A stretch of 64,000 nt of DNA from Neckera pumila (taxonomy: Eukaryota; Streptophyta; Bryopsida; Hypnales; Neckeraceae). The stretch lies in contig OZ018417.1 in NCBI GenBank assembly GCA_963969595.1, positions 17,238,501 through 17,302,500 of the forward strand, written 5' to 3'. Below the pieces are notes generated by a model. The model saw only the letters and a list, made by a program, of their open reading frames with translations. It was not told the origin of the DNA and did no database searches. This document shows positions 13,001-24,900 of the stretch, piece by piece (the first letter of the stretch is position 1; each line of letters starts with the position of its first letter). Both the position numbers and the translations under genes were made by a program.

Positions 13001-14044
13001 ATACGCTGACCTCGGTGACGATGACGGGATCAAGCGACAACACGTCCTACAAGGTGAGTGTGGCGGAGCAGGTGCGCGTCAGCGTGCAGGGGACGTTGAA
13101 GGCGGCGCCCACGGCGGGGATCTCGTTGCAGGTGGGGAAGTCGACGATTGCCAAAGTGGAAGGGAAGCCGTGGAGGCTGGAGCAGCTGCCGGTGCATAAT
13201 GAGAGAGGGGGGCGCTACACTTGGCAACTGACGAATCTGCACGGGGCAGGGTTTGATCGGCTCAGTCCTATGCTACAGGCACGACCCTCCTTCTCCTTCT
13301 TGGGCTCCACGAAATCTAGGATAGTCATGCCTGTCTTATGCAATTTGTGCACACGAGCACTAGAAGAATGACAACTCTAGATTGAGGTTTTGAAATCATG
13401 AAGATGGGGTACATGCATTGTGATGCAATGAGGTTGCAATTGTGTGTAATTACCTTCCAGATTCTTGACGAAACATCGATTGCCCCTATTCATGAGAGCT
13501 TAGGGTCGCTATGTTCAGCACTTTGAAGATTCATAGTTCATCCACGTGAAGTCCAAAAAATGCAAAAAAGGAGAGTCTAGAATACATTTTGGTTTCCAAT
13601 AAGATGCAACAAAAGTTTAGACAATTGGACAATATTCGAATGGAATTAGGTGTACTTGTTTCCTTACATCCCCCGAATTGTCAAAATCTGGCGTTACTTA
13701 TCTAGAATTGGATCCTTGGGTCCGTGCAGGAGACGAAGAGATCTATATGGCAGTTTGGGAAGCGCGTGCCGATCAACCCATTGCTAGTACTACCCTTCGG
13801 CACCAATGGCGGTGTGAACTTCACCGGCAGTGAGTTTGAGGAAACGCTCTCATGGAGGTTTCCCAGTGAGTTGGAGAATTCCACGGTGCAGTTCAACATG
13901 GAGGGGCAAGTGCATACCACGTACATCACGCAGGACACGTTTTGGGAGACGCGCGTGGTGCCGTTCGAGGTGAAGCTGCATCAGAAGCTAGAGCCGTGCG
14001 GAGATCCCTCCGGGGGTGACAAAAAGAAGAAAAAGAAGAAATAA
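10051..14044 (+). CDS. Four-exon gene, 624-aa protein of unknown family with ankyrin-like N-terminal helices and basic tail
   Basis: Exons are 10051-10473, 11027-11713, 12829-13278 and 13730-14044, all joined in phase 0. They encode 141 + 229 + 150 + 104 residues. Exons are GC-rich and introns AT-rich. Intron 2 is GT-AG. Introns 1 and 3 both need GC donors (CAG|GCAAGG and CAG|GCACGA) with normal AG acceptors, because the only nearby GT donors break the phase or add unlike sequence. Residues ~95-145 hold two helix pairs of ankyrin style (HALMRAAEAGALHVVRRL; GFALLKAAELGRYETVQELL). The C-terminal half looks beta-rich (LNLTTTSD; VTPVANTLTSVTMTGSSDN), and the protein ends in seven lysines. I recognise no named domain and no signal peptide. 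The start is the first in-frame ATG of the GC-rich exon. Function is unknown; the coding frame is intact, which argues for a live gene. Confidence 0.75.
10471..10820 (+). repeat. Tandem duplication in intron 1 that copies the exon-intron border
   Basis: Sequence from 10471 (CAGGCAAGGCTTG) recurs from 10665 with the same prefix. Shared blocks follow in order: GCTTTCGCTTCACGAATTTG, TTGGTACCCCTATT, TTTAAGAACTCT or CAAGAACTCT, GAATTTGACTAAA, and CCATGGCATTC. The period is about 194 bp. A further fragment resembling CCTCCTTGAAGTT..AGACTAAAT occurs near 10930-10960. The second copy carries the same CAG|GCAAGG border as the proposed donor of exon 1. Confidence 0.75.
12345..12730 (+). repeat. Diverged tandem duplication in intron 2, about 195 bp per unit
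   Basis: Unit 1 (from about 12350) and unit 2 (from about 12548) share ATATCGCATG, a CTAAGATG(A/G)A segment, TTGAG(A/C)TGA, a TTTCTACT(T/G)TTGAT segment, ACTAACC, and CATTTTCTGAA(G/T)TCACATTC. The gene therefore has tandem duplications in two different introns. I see no exon within it. Confidence 0.65.
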
Positions 14045-14434
14045 GAGGTAGGAGCACTTCTTTTTCTATCACTTTTTAAAGTATTTGCAAGGAGACTGCA
14101 CCTGGAGTTGTTGGAATAACATTTGAGCATGATTCCTATTATTAAACAAGTTTGTGCGTTACTAATTACAACCGAGCTTAGTTACTGTTACTAAACATAA
14201 AATATTTCTCTTGGATCTTATTGGCAACTAAAGAAGATTCCAATTCACTTTAGCATGCATTATTTGGACATTGTGTCAATAAGATATGAACGTTCAAAAT
14301 ACAGTAGAACTTCTCTTACTACATACTCTCTTAGTGCATAATGTGCAATAAGAGAGTTTGTACTTTGAAGCATTTATTTCTAAAGGTAGTTGGAGGCCTT
14401 GTAGTTAGAAGTCACATTAGCAGAGGTCATTATT
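14045..14434. other. 3' flank of the 624-aa gene
   Basis: AT-rich sequence without a further exon. The stop codon (TAA at 14042-14044) is followed by a short GGTAGGAGC block and then low-complexity DNA. An ORF that begins at 14341 runs into the MITE and is not a gene. Confidence 0.4.
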
Positions 14435-14710
14435 CATTAGATGATATTTGGGGGTCTTGGAGGGCCATTTTAGGCTTGTTCCCTGATCTGCCCAGATTCA
14501 GTGAACGCCGGTACGGGTGTGTCAGAAAAAAAAAAATTTTACCAAAATATCATTTTAAGCAAAAAAAAATTCTTTTTTTTTTTTCAAAAAATGACATGGC
14601 AGTTGCTCGCCCACGTCAGCCAGCTGTTGCTGCTGCGTTCCCGCAGTCTGGGAACGCAATAGATAGCAGGGGAACTCGGAGCCTTCCAAGACCCCCAAAT
14701 CTCATCTAAG
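14435..14710 (+). mobile_element. MITE with CATTAGATGA ends (copy 1)
   Basis: The left end is CATTAGATGATATTTGGGGG followed by TCTTGGAGGGCC. The right end, read in reverse, is TTAGATGAGATTTGGGGGTC followed by TTGGAAGGC, so the inverted repeats are about 28-30 bp. The interior has GTGAACGCCGGTACGGGTGTG, A and T runs around ACCAAAATATCATTTTAAGC, and a GACATGGCAGTTGCTCGCCC segment. No transposase is encoded. No target duplication is obvious. Two well-preserved relatives lie at 33831 and 35040. Confidence 0.85.
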
Positions 14711-17700
14711 GTAGACAAGCCTATTACCACCCTGATTTGCAATCTGAGTATATTGGGGCCAATTCCAAAAAGGGCATGTATTTTTCAGAGATGTGTGCTT
14801 GTTTTGTGAATCAAACCCAAGTGGAATTATAATTTTTCAATCAAAATTGTAATTTCTGTGAATTTTTGAAGTGTCAACCCTGAAATTATAAAACCACTTG
14901 TAGACTGGAATCATAAACATCATACCAACAATCCATAACCACCCTTCCATGTATCTATTAGCACGTAAGTATGGACCAATGAAAAATTGACACATTAGTC
15001 TTGGTGATATCAATGCTCTGATTTTGTTAGGAAAGTGAGTGGCGTTGGATGAGTGTAGTGACAGAAATGGGGCCAAAACTAGGATGGCAGAAATAGGAAG
15101 CTGGCGGCTTTAGCCTGGTTTACCTTAATGGCACCTCTCTTAGTGTGTAGTCCTAGCACTATGCACTTAAGAGAGGTTCTACTGTATTATCTTTAGGTGT
15201 ATTGAAAACCAACACTAGACTATAAGGTATACATACTTTACCTAAGTTTTTGTTGGGTCTTGTTGGAATGGGAGGCAATTGGGGATTCTAGATTCTTTTA
15301 GCTCGGATATTTTGAAAATTGTATGTATGAGTTATGAACTTTCAAAGTTGGTTGGAAATTGATGCATGGAGACTGGACCTTCAACCCTTGTGAATGAAGG
15401 GTGTACATTTTAAAGAAGAATCTGTAGGGGTTGGTTTTAAAAACGGGTTGTAATTATGTGGAGTTACATTAACTGTATTAGTGGTGTTGGAGTGCAAGAC
15501 TTGTGTTCTTCAATAATAGGCAATTCTTAAACGAGACTTGAAATCTCTTCTTGAAGGTTAGTATTTGACAATGAAATGGGACTTAGAATCACTGTGCCTA
15601 TGCGCTCAAACTGAACAGAAAGAAGTGAATCTTGCAATTGAAGTCATGCATTGGTATGTAGTCTAGAAGAATATTACAAAGACTATTACTAGATCTCTAA
15701 AGGAATTTGAAACTTAGAATTTTGTGGAAAAAAATGGACTTGAAAGTCTACTTCTTGTGATTTTTTTGTGAATTGTAGGAATGCAAGTATCCATGTAAAA
15801 ATCATTTAGAGAGCGGTTGCTTTGCTTTCCATCAAACCCTAAACCATCATCTAATACTGGATTCTAAATTGGTAAAATCTCTTTGCTGCTGATGGTTTTA
15901 ACATCTCTTCTCTCCGACATATTTTCACTTCTTTGACAGATTCAAGTGAAAATGGTGGGGAATGGGTGTGTCCTCTTCTCCGTCTCAAATGAAGTCCACA
16001 AGTTGCACGGCGGTTTCGAGCAATTGTTCAGCCATGTGGTGCAACCGCAATCAGTGAAAGGAAAGTTCAAAATTCAAAGCTGAAACTATTAATGCTGCCA
16101 TGGAGCTTGGCTTGCAGCTTTGATCTACTTGTGCAAAATGAAAGAGAGAGCGAGAGTTGTGAATGGTATCGTGAATTCAAGGGCTTGACATGGATTGTGT
16201 AGGGCTGCACATTTGATTGTCTTCAATTTTCGGCGTTCTGGTGGATGAGAGCGTGGTGGATTCATAACATCTTCGAGCTCAACCTGTCAAATTTTTGCAT
16301 ACCTAATCAGAGAGCAAATGTTTGGGCAAATGTTCAACTAGACTACTTAATATTTCCATTCAGCTAGTTGTGGAAGGAAGCTAAATAGTTTGGTGTTAAT
16401 CCATAAACGACGCCACGGCCGTTTTTCGGCTGATGAATGACAAAGAATCTTTCTATGTAGGACAGAAGTGCAATTGTTCATCCTTGGAGTTTTGTGCAAA
16501 AAGGGGAGATCTTGCAAAGTAGTTTGACCTTCAATGAGTACTTTCGGGTTTCTTTAAAGTAGATGATGTCACACACTCTCACAGTACCAAAAGGGATGAT
16601 TTACATAGTCACCAGCTTGGCATTTAAGGGTTAAATATACTTTACTTCAGGTTGGACCTGATGGTAACCATGAGTGAGGAGAATTTCAATAAGTCACTCA
16701 AAAGGAATATAATTTTTTTGGACAAAACACTTGATGAAACTAACTTGAATAGAAGTGGAAGGACACTATTTCTACCCCTCCTCATGGGTGGTACAAGTGA
16801 TCATTTCTTTTTTGTAAGCATAGTAGCTTCCTCGAGAAAAAACAAGCCAAGTCATTTCATTATTTTTTGATGTTTACACAATATTCTATAAATTTCAAAG
16901 TTGAAAGTATAGGATACATATTTATGCATCTAAACTCACCTGAAATTGCCATCTTGAAGCAAGGAAAATAATGCTTCAAGGTCAATCCATTCCTCTTGAG
17001 AGCAGGTGGGTTTGCACATTTGGATGCTTCTACTTCTTGCTCCTTGCCCAAGGTTTACGCACTAGCTGACATTTGTGTACTTCTACCTTAATCCTCAAAT
17101 GACATTTTGTGACCTTGTGGGAAACTCAAGGGTAATCCAAAATCTCCTTAAAAGAGACATAGGTCTTATTCCTTGCCCAAGATTTGTGCGGTCAGCATAT
17201 GTAGAATTGAATAATGAATAGGGCTTTGACATTGCAGTCTAAATACAATGCTTGGCAAGTTTCTTTTATTATAGAAGTAGATCTAGTAGGTTGAAATGTT
17301 CCAGAAAAAATTTCAAATCCACTATTTCTAAAAGATTCAATTGAAACCAAGCCCAAGATTCTATTTCTTTCATTTGAAGGTTAAGGTAGAAACATCTATT
17401 ACCATTCATTTAAATTGATAAACATAGATGGAGTCAAAATTACAATTAGGTGTTATTTGGCCATGTAAACAAATAGAAATCATCATCATTATCATTCATA
17501 AATAAATAAATAAAATTTGGAGAGTTCTTGTGTTTTTGATGAGTAGAAACCTATTTGATAGAAATAGGGATAAAAATTGGGAGGAATGGAATCTAGCTGT
17601 TTTACCTTAGTCATATTCAAATAAAAGTTGGAGTGGTATCACCTAGGTCTCACTCCATAAGGGATTTTTTGAAGAAAAAATCCCTCTAAAACAATACAAA

Positions 17701-19680
17701 GTAGGTTTGATAAAAATCTTAGAGAGAAATTCTATTCTTTAAAAGAAGAAATAGTTCCATCAATGATATTTGTATTAGAGAGGTTTTACCTAGATTGAAT
17801 ATGAAACTATAGTTGTTGGAGGCTCTAAAGGCATTTTCGTTAAAATAAAATAAAATAATAAAATATATTTTAATTTTTTAGGTGTGCTAGTGTGTTTGCA
17901 ATGAATCTTCCTTCATTAGTACCAACAAAATATTTTTTTAAATACAAATAAATAAATAATAAATATTTGTTCCTTGCAATACAATCATCAACAATTGTGT
18001 TTAGTAATGCAAAGCCCTAATTAAATTCCCACAAAATATTGGTACGGTATCACACTTTTTGGTGAGTATAATTATTTTTTCATCCATCTTTTAATGTTAT
18101 ATCCATGTTCATGGATGTAAATTGCTTCATTAATTTGGTGAGGGTTTTTTGCAATGCCTAAAATAAATGGAAAAGAAATCCTTAACCTTACTAAGATCAA
18201 AGAATTAAAGACACTATGAGATATGAAGTATGAAACAAATATATTAAATAAACTCCTACTTAAGATTTCTCTATACAATTATCCCATAGCACTTAAAATT
18301 AGTTAGGACCTTGTATTTACATTATGGTTGAAATTTGATCATCAGCACATTCATATTATAATCCCTTAAGGACCATATGTTCATTCATCAAACACTTGAA
18401 AACTTGGATAGAATTATATAAAGTCAAATTTTAATGGATGTTATCAAAATTTTGACACAAGATGGGAACATTCAACCCTTTTTTAAAAATTTAGAAAATT
18501 CCAATGCATGCATGAATCAAAGATGTTGCGTCAAAAATTTAGGCAGTTTGAGTACATTATGCATCTTATTGACATCTTTTGTTAACCCTCTCATTGACTT
18601 TTGAAATTTGGCATGTATATAACTAATTAATTATAGAATATAATTGTCAAAAAAACATTAAAACAACTTAGTTTTCAAATCACATTCTAAGAAGAGTCAA
18701 ATTATATTAGCTACGTTAGGGTGGTTTCAAGAAAAAACCTTTTCTCCTAACTTCAAGCAATATTATCTTGCAATCTATTACTCAAAGTTCTTGAAATTTC
18801 CCCACATATTCCTAATTTTTTATCTCTAACCTCTTTGTGTTTGGATTTCAAATAAAAAAATTTGTCACTGCACAAAAGCATCTAAAAACAACTAGTGTAT
18901 TACCAATTCACTTAACGTCCTTGCATTATAGGATAATATAAAATAAACTAGACTCCCATATTTGCTTATGAAGTTTTGCATGAGTGTATTTAGCAAATTT
19001 AAAATTGAACAGACAAGAGATGCAAATTCATGAAGAGCTAAAACTTAATTCCAAGAGAGCTTGAAGTTTGTAGATCCTGTTTGGTTGAAATGAAAAAAAA
19101 TGTTTTTTTCTCACTTCAACTATCATAGTCTCTCAATTCACAAAGGCAAAGAAGTTGAAAGTTTTCCAATACATTTTCATAGTAGTCTACTACACTTTTC
19201 TACAATTAAAGTTCCAAAAAAAAGGTTTTACTTTCAATTTGGAGGCAATGCACAAAAAAATGGGAATTTTTGCTAATTTCTCTTGCCCTTCTTTAGGTCC
19301 TTTTGGAATTAAATTCCGGTAAATTGGATTGTTGTAAGATTTTATGTGTTTAGGACTATGTGAAAAAGAACGCCTATAAAAAAAAAAACTTTTTTGTGCA
19401 AAAAATGACCCTTCAAAAATGACTTGAATAAAAAAAAAAAATCTTTAAAGATAATCCTATAATAGTCCAATAATTAATTAAAAATTTGATTTATAATTTA
19501 AATTACTATAGACAATAGCTATTTTGATTCAATCCCATCAAAGTATAGATAAATCATACTTACCAAAATCATTAGATAAAGTAGTGTCACTAAGAGCCTC
19601 ATAAAAAATAAAAAATATCATATTATTCTTAATTATTTGCAATTTCTTTTCTTTGATAATTATAAGAATATGGAATTTTC
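14711..19680. other. Long AT-rich gene desert
   Basis: About 5 kb with no gene that I can support. A 43-codon frame at 15952-16083 (+) has balanced codon use (MVGNGCVLFSVSNEVHK...) unlike its surroundings and could be a small gene or a relict exon; nothing in it is recognisable. The rest is low-complexity AT-rich DNA with repeats of AATAAATAAATAAA type near 17500 and 17950. Part of it may be the 3' flank of the minus-strand EH gene. Confidence 0.4.
15952..16083 (+). CDS. Possible 43-aa small ORF or relict exon
   Basis: An ATG opens a 43-residue frame that ends in TGA. It has a more even base composition than the surrounding desert and a plausible globular sequence with several His, Phe and Gln (KLHGGFEQLFSHVVQPQ). 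A pyrimidine-rich CTTTGACAG acceptor-like site lies just upstream, at about 15935, so it could equally be an exon of a decayed gene. No family is recognised. Confidence 0.22.
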   Translation: MVGNGCVLFSVSNEVHKLHGGFEQLFSHVVQPQSVKGKFKIQS

Positions 19681-19689
19681 ATTTTTGAG

Positions 19690-20880
19690 GTTGTAAATAA
19701 TTGGGACAAGCTTCTTGATGATTTGTTCTAACGAGATTGTCAATTGCCATTGTAGATACTTCATTGGATGGTGATTGTATTATCAAATTATGTAGTCGTG
19801 TAAAGTCAAAATAGTCTTCAGGTTCAAAAGAACCTGATGATTTTAACTTTTTAATTTCACCTAAAATCTGTTGGTAATGAATTACTTGATTATCTCATGA
19901 AAAAAGAATGATTTTCATACACCGATTTCTTAAAGGTAACAATATCATTATAATATTTAAAATAGTAATTATAGTCCAATTTTATTTTTTTATTTGTCAA
20001 TAAAATTTAAGATTAATTCATTATATATTGATAAATTGACACAAAAAATTCATTCATTTGAGTGCAATAAAATATTTTAAGTTTTTGAAGTGCAAAAAAA
20101 TATTTTTAGTTTACTTGGATGCTTTGACAGTTTTTTGGTACACTCCATAAAGTTTGAGGTTCAAAGCTTGTATTGTCATCTTGAATAGCTTTCCATTGAT
20201 GGATTGTACTACTTTCAACATTTGATATAATTTTACTTCTTTCAATCACACTACAATCAATAAAACATATTTTTACAATATTCTATAGGGATCCAAAGAC
20301 TAATAAGAAAATAGAAATGAAACAAATTTTTTGGTGTCTAATTCGATAGTAGTTAGCAATAAAAATTTAGATATTTACAATAGGTGCTAGTTAAGGAACT
20401 ATTGATATAATATTACATATAATTGTTTAAATTTAATATAACCATTTCTAACCTCTCCTTGGCTTTGACAGTTTCATTAATCATTAAAGATCCAGTTTCA
20501 GCTTCCAAAAGAGGTTTTAAGGCTTTCAAATTGTACACCAAATTTTTTTCATTTATTATTGTTGAGGTCTTAGTATTTGGTTCCTCAATGAAAGTCTTAG
20601 TAAGTAGCACTGAATTATTATTGGAGTTGATTTGTCCTACATTTATTATATCATTTGCACAATTAGCCTCATTATTTGGATTTATTTGCGTAGATTTTGT
20701 TGGTAAATTTGTGTTGTTAGTGTTTGAAATAGTTGAAGTATTTTATGATTTTATGATTGAAGAATGGTTTGGTGATATAGCACAGTGGACCAAACTATTG
20801 GCATTGATGGACTCCAACATGTCTTCTTTTTCATTTCTAGTGTAGTTGATACTTTTTTGGTAAAAATGTTCAGATTTGGA
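19690..20880 (-). other. Probable 3' exons or decayed tail of the EH-domain gene
   Basis: Minus-strand sequence here keeps coding character without giving a clean exon chain. One frame over about 20730-20413 reads as an Asn/Thr-rich stretch followed by a Glu/Lys-rich helix and a stop (LEAETGSLMINETVKAKERL). It is separated by a single TAA from an acidic stretch in the same frame at 20860-20740. A second piece at about 19865-19690 contains EPEDYFDFTRL, which recalls the Asp/Phe motifs at the C-terminus of plant EH proteins. A third lies at 20235-20115. I could not assign splice sites with confidence. It may be real alternative exons or a degrading end. Confidence 0.35.
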
Positions 20881-21961
20881 TCTTCAAAAACTGAATTGGT
20901 ATCTTTTTAAACTTTGTTATATCATAAAAGTATGTCATTGCCATTCATAATACAACTTAATTCATTGCTCTTCATAAAAAAAAATCATATAAACATTATA
21001 AATTAGAACTTCTAATGAATATAAAATTTAATTAATATTATCAAGATTTTTGATATATGATATTCAATTTTGACTAAATCAAGTATTTAGACCATTAATA
21101 ACCAAAAATCATTGTTGCTCAGAGCCGATATCTACAACTAATATGGTTGTTGTTTTTCAAATTTATATTTTAATAATTAAAAAACTTATTACTTTTTATT
21201 TTATAAGGTGGATTTATCAACCACATTATTTTTCTAATTATAATTCATCCAAAACAGTTCCAAAGCATTTTTGAAGCACAATAAACTAAAATATAGGACA
21301 AGTCTTTATTTTATAAAATTAGGATATTTCTATTTCTACATGTTCAAATTGAAATGCTTTTTATAATGTAACAAGCTCAAATTATTGTTAAAACCTTATT
21401 TATATCTCAAATTACTAAAATTAATATTTAAAAAATGTTTTTTTAATATAAAAATGATTAAAATAAAATTTTCAAATAATAATATATTAAGAAATCATTT
21501 AATAGAACATGAAGTCCATTTTGGCACAATTTGTTCTTAAATAGTGACACACTTGCACCTAACATCAATCAATAGCTATTTTTCCTTTAAAAATAATAAA
21601 TAAAAGGTTTCTTTCCTTAGTTCAATCTTTTCAAAGTTTAAAGTTCAGATAGATCAATGGATTATCCAAAAATAATAATTACATTTTGTAACTAATCGAT
21701 AATAAAAATTCATATAAGAATATATTTCAGTAAATTTATACTTGAATATAAATTAAGTTTTTTATGAAATATAATTAAAGCTAAAAATCTAATAATATAT
21801 AATAAAATATTGGTTAGAAAAACTACTCCTTAAGCATTCATGTTATCACCATTTCTTTAATTCAACTAGTAATTCCTAAATTTTTTGTTGCAAACATTGT
21901 GCATACATAAGCACTTGTAAAATAATCAAAAGAATTGTTACTAAAGGTCAAGTATAGAGAC

Positions 21962-24900
21962 CTGAAATATCATAGCATCTCCAATCATAAAATTTAGTCC
22001 AAACGCACCAAAAAGAATCGATTCCGGTAGTTCTTGTTCGATATCAACACCTAAAGATTTTGCTTTGTCAACAAGCACTTTCTTTAATTCATGAAGTTCA
22101 ACAGCTAGAAGATCAAATGGAATCTATAAAATACACATAATTTTTAATTATTAAATAATTCTTTTATAGAAGTCATATGAGAATTTCAAAGACTAGCCAA
22201 TTCAACATCTATTCCTTGCCAAAAATGACTATTAACAAATAAAATCTAAAATTTAATTCACAAGAGAAAGAAAGTTATTTTTGAAAAAGTTTCATTTTTG
22301 TCATTAAATTTTTTTGTTCAATCTTTTCTCTGTTGTAATGTGAGTAGACCATTTATATATAAGAATTCAAATTGAATAGTGTCTTGCATGTTGAAGAAAG
22401 ACTTGCATCAACTTGGCATTTATATTTTCTAAATATTTGGTTTGAGAATAACTGGATATATAAAACTTATTGCAATTCTAGGTAGCAGTTTCTTATGGTT
22501 TTAGTTACATTTGACACTTAGACATGTAAATCTTGTATAAAAACTTTATTTTTATTTGTAAAGTGTAGAAGAAATCCTAGTCTTCTTTTCCTATAGTATT
22601 TTTATATAATACAATGATCAAGTTTAGAAATAATAATCTGTCCACCGACTATTTATATTGGAAAATTATACATAATAAAGAGGTTCACTTTTCTATTACT
22701 CTATTTAGACAAAAACATTACTTGATTTTCATTTGGGGTGGCATTTTCTATAGATATTTGAGTTTCAGCCTTTGAAGCAAATTCTGATTTTAGATCAAGC
22801 TGCCAACTTAAAGAATTCACCTGATTTATTTTATATTATATACTTATTCATTAAACAAACTTTACAATAAAGATTGAATTGTATTCATGAAAAGAATAAT
22901 TATCTTGAATAATACAATTAGGAATTAGAGAAATTATTTAATAGTTTATATGATAATTAACTAAGAAGGTTTTAATACTAAAGAAGGTTTCAACCAATTC
23001 AATGAGGTATAAAAATAGGGAACAATCAAAACATACATTTAAATAGTTTAAAAGTTTACATTCGGCATTTGGATTCTTACTTCATTTTTATAATCAGTAA
23101 TCTTCTCTACCATCTTTGCACAATTGTTGTCACATTGACTTTTGAAGTCTCCCTGTCTTTATAACAATTAAAAAGAAAATCCCCAAGAATGTAAATACTT
23201 CTTTCTTAAATTACTAAATTTTTATAAATCTTTTGTTGGAAAAAAATCATGAAAACTTAAAAATCATATAATAAATGCATTAAATATTTTTGCTTTACAA
23301 AATTGGAGCATGTCTTACAATTTCTTGCAATTTTGAATAATAATATTTTGCTTTGTCTTTTTGTGACATCATCTCCTTATTTAAATCACTCCCCTGTCAA
23401 AGAAGTTTATCCCATTTGTAAACAAAAAATTCTAAATTCTAAATATTCTCTATATTCTAATCAAATAAAAGATAGTGAAAATTTTTAATAGAATTATAAA
23501 GGATCTTTGGGTGATTGCATGAAAGACCTTCCGTTTTTGTTCCACTTTGGCCGTTTTTAGCATTTTTTGGGGTATACTATAAAAATAGAAAAAACATTGT
23601 TAAAAAATTATAAAAAATATGGGAAATGTATAAACCTATAAGAAGAAGGTACCCTTTGAAGGAAAAGCAAAAAAAATTCTCTAAATAGGAGAACTAGAAA
23701 AGTGTAGAATCGCAAGAAAATATATACTTTGACATTTTAATTTGTAAAAAATAGGAAAAGTAATTTTAAAAAAAACATTGAAAAACACCATTTGAGAAGA
23801 CTTCATGGTGAAGAGATTCCACCAAAAAAATGATCCTAAAACCATCTTCAATGTTCAGAATTGCGTGCGCAAGAGAGCCCTCTTTGCATGGACGTAGAGG
23901 ATATAAACTAAAATATTTTTTAATGCCCCTTGGTAGAATCATGAGTTCCTACTATGGGAATAGATTATAGAAATTTCAGATCCAAATCATTAAATTTGGG
24001 GACTCCTTACGTAGTAAAAACCCTGAAACTCAAAACGTGACAAATTAGTTTAAATGTTTTTTAAATATAAAATGATTTTTGTAAATTTCTAAAAAATATG
24101 AGATATAATGAAACTCAAAAGAAGAATTTCCAATAAAAATTTCAAGTTCATGTAAGTCATGCTTCAGGAGTTATTGCAAAAGGAAGCTTCAACATTCCTT
24201 TTGTGACAATGTTTTAGTACTTTCCAATACCGGTCTTTCTTGCAATCACCCCTTTATACATTGAAAAACAACGCATTTGTAACAATATTGCAATTTTCTT
24301 TTCAAAATAAAATATCCAATGTATGATGCAAATAGTAACATAGAGGCTAAGAATAAAAATACGCAAAATAAGAACAAACCTGCTTGGTAGGTTTAATCGA
24401 CAACTTCGATGTTGGTATATTGGCTTCTTTAGATTCTTTATTTTTATTGATGAAATGGATGTGGGAAGGTGGACTAATAGACTTTGTGGCCTCCTTATTA
24501 GCTAAAAGTGCATCTTCAAAACAATTTGGTAGAATACTAGATATATTAGAATAATAAAAAAGAAGAATTGATCCTGAATGAAACACTAATTTCAAATGAT
24601 AAAATTCATGAAGGTGTGATATTACTAATGAAAAATGTTTATGATGACATCTTATATTACAAAAAGAAAAAAATATTCATACACTAGAAGAAAACTGCAT
24701 TGGATCCTGCAAAACCATGTGGGATTGGTTTTGTTGAGTTCCTAGTTTCCAATGCAAAATTCAGCATTGAAAAATGCATTCCAACACATTCCAATGCATT
24801 CCAACGTAGAATCTTACGTTGGAAAATAGGAACTCAACAAAACCAATTCCATATGGTTCTATGGGATCCAATGCAATTCTTTCTAGTAATACAACAAAAG

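Noticed and set aside
20423..20845. 140-codon plus-strand ORF that looks like a membrane protein
   Set aside because: It is antisense to AT-rich coding sequence of the EH gene tail; Lys/Asn/Glu codons on one strand read as Phe/Ile/Leu on the other.
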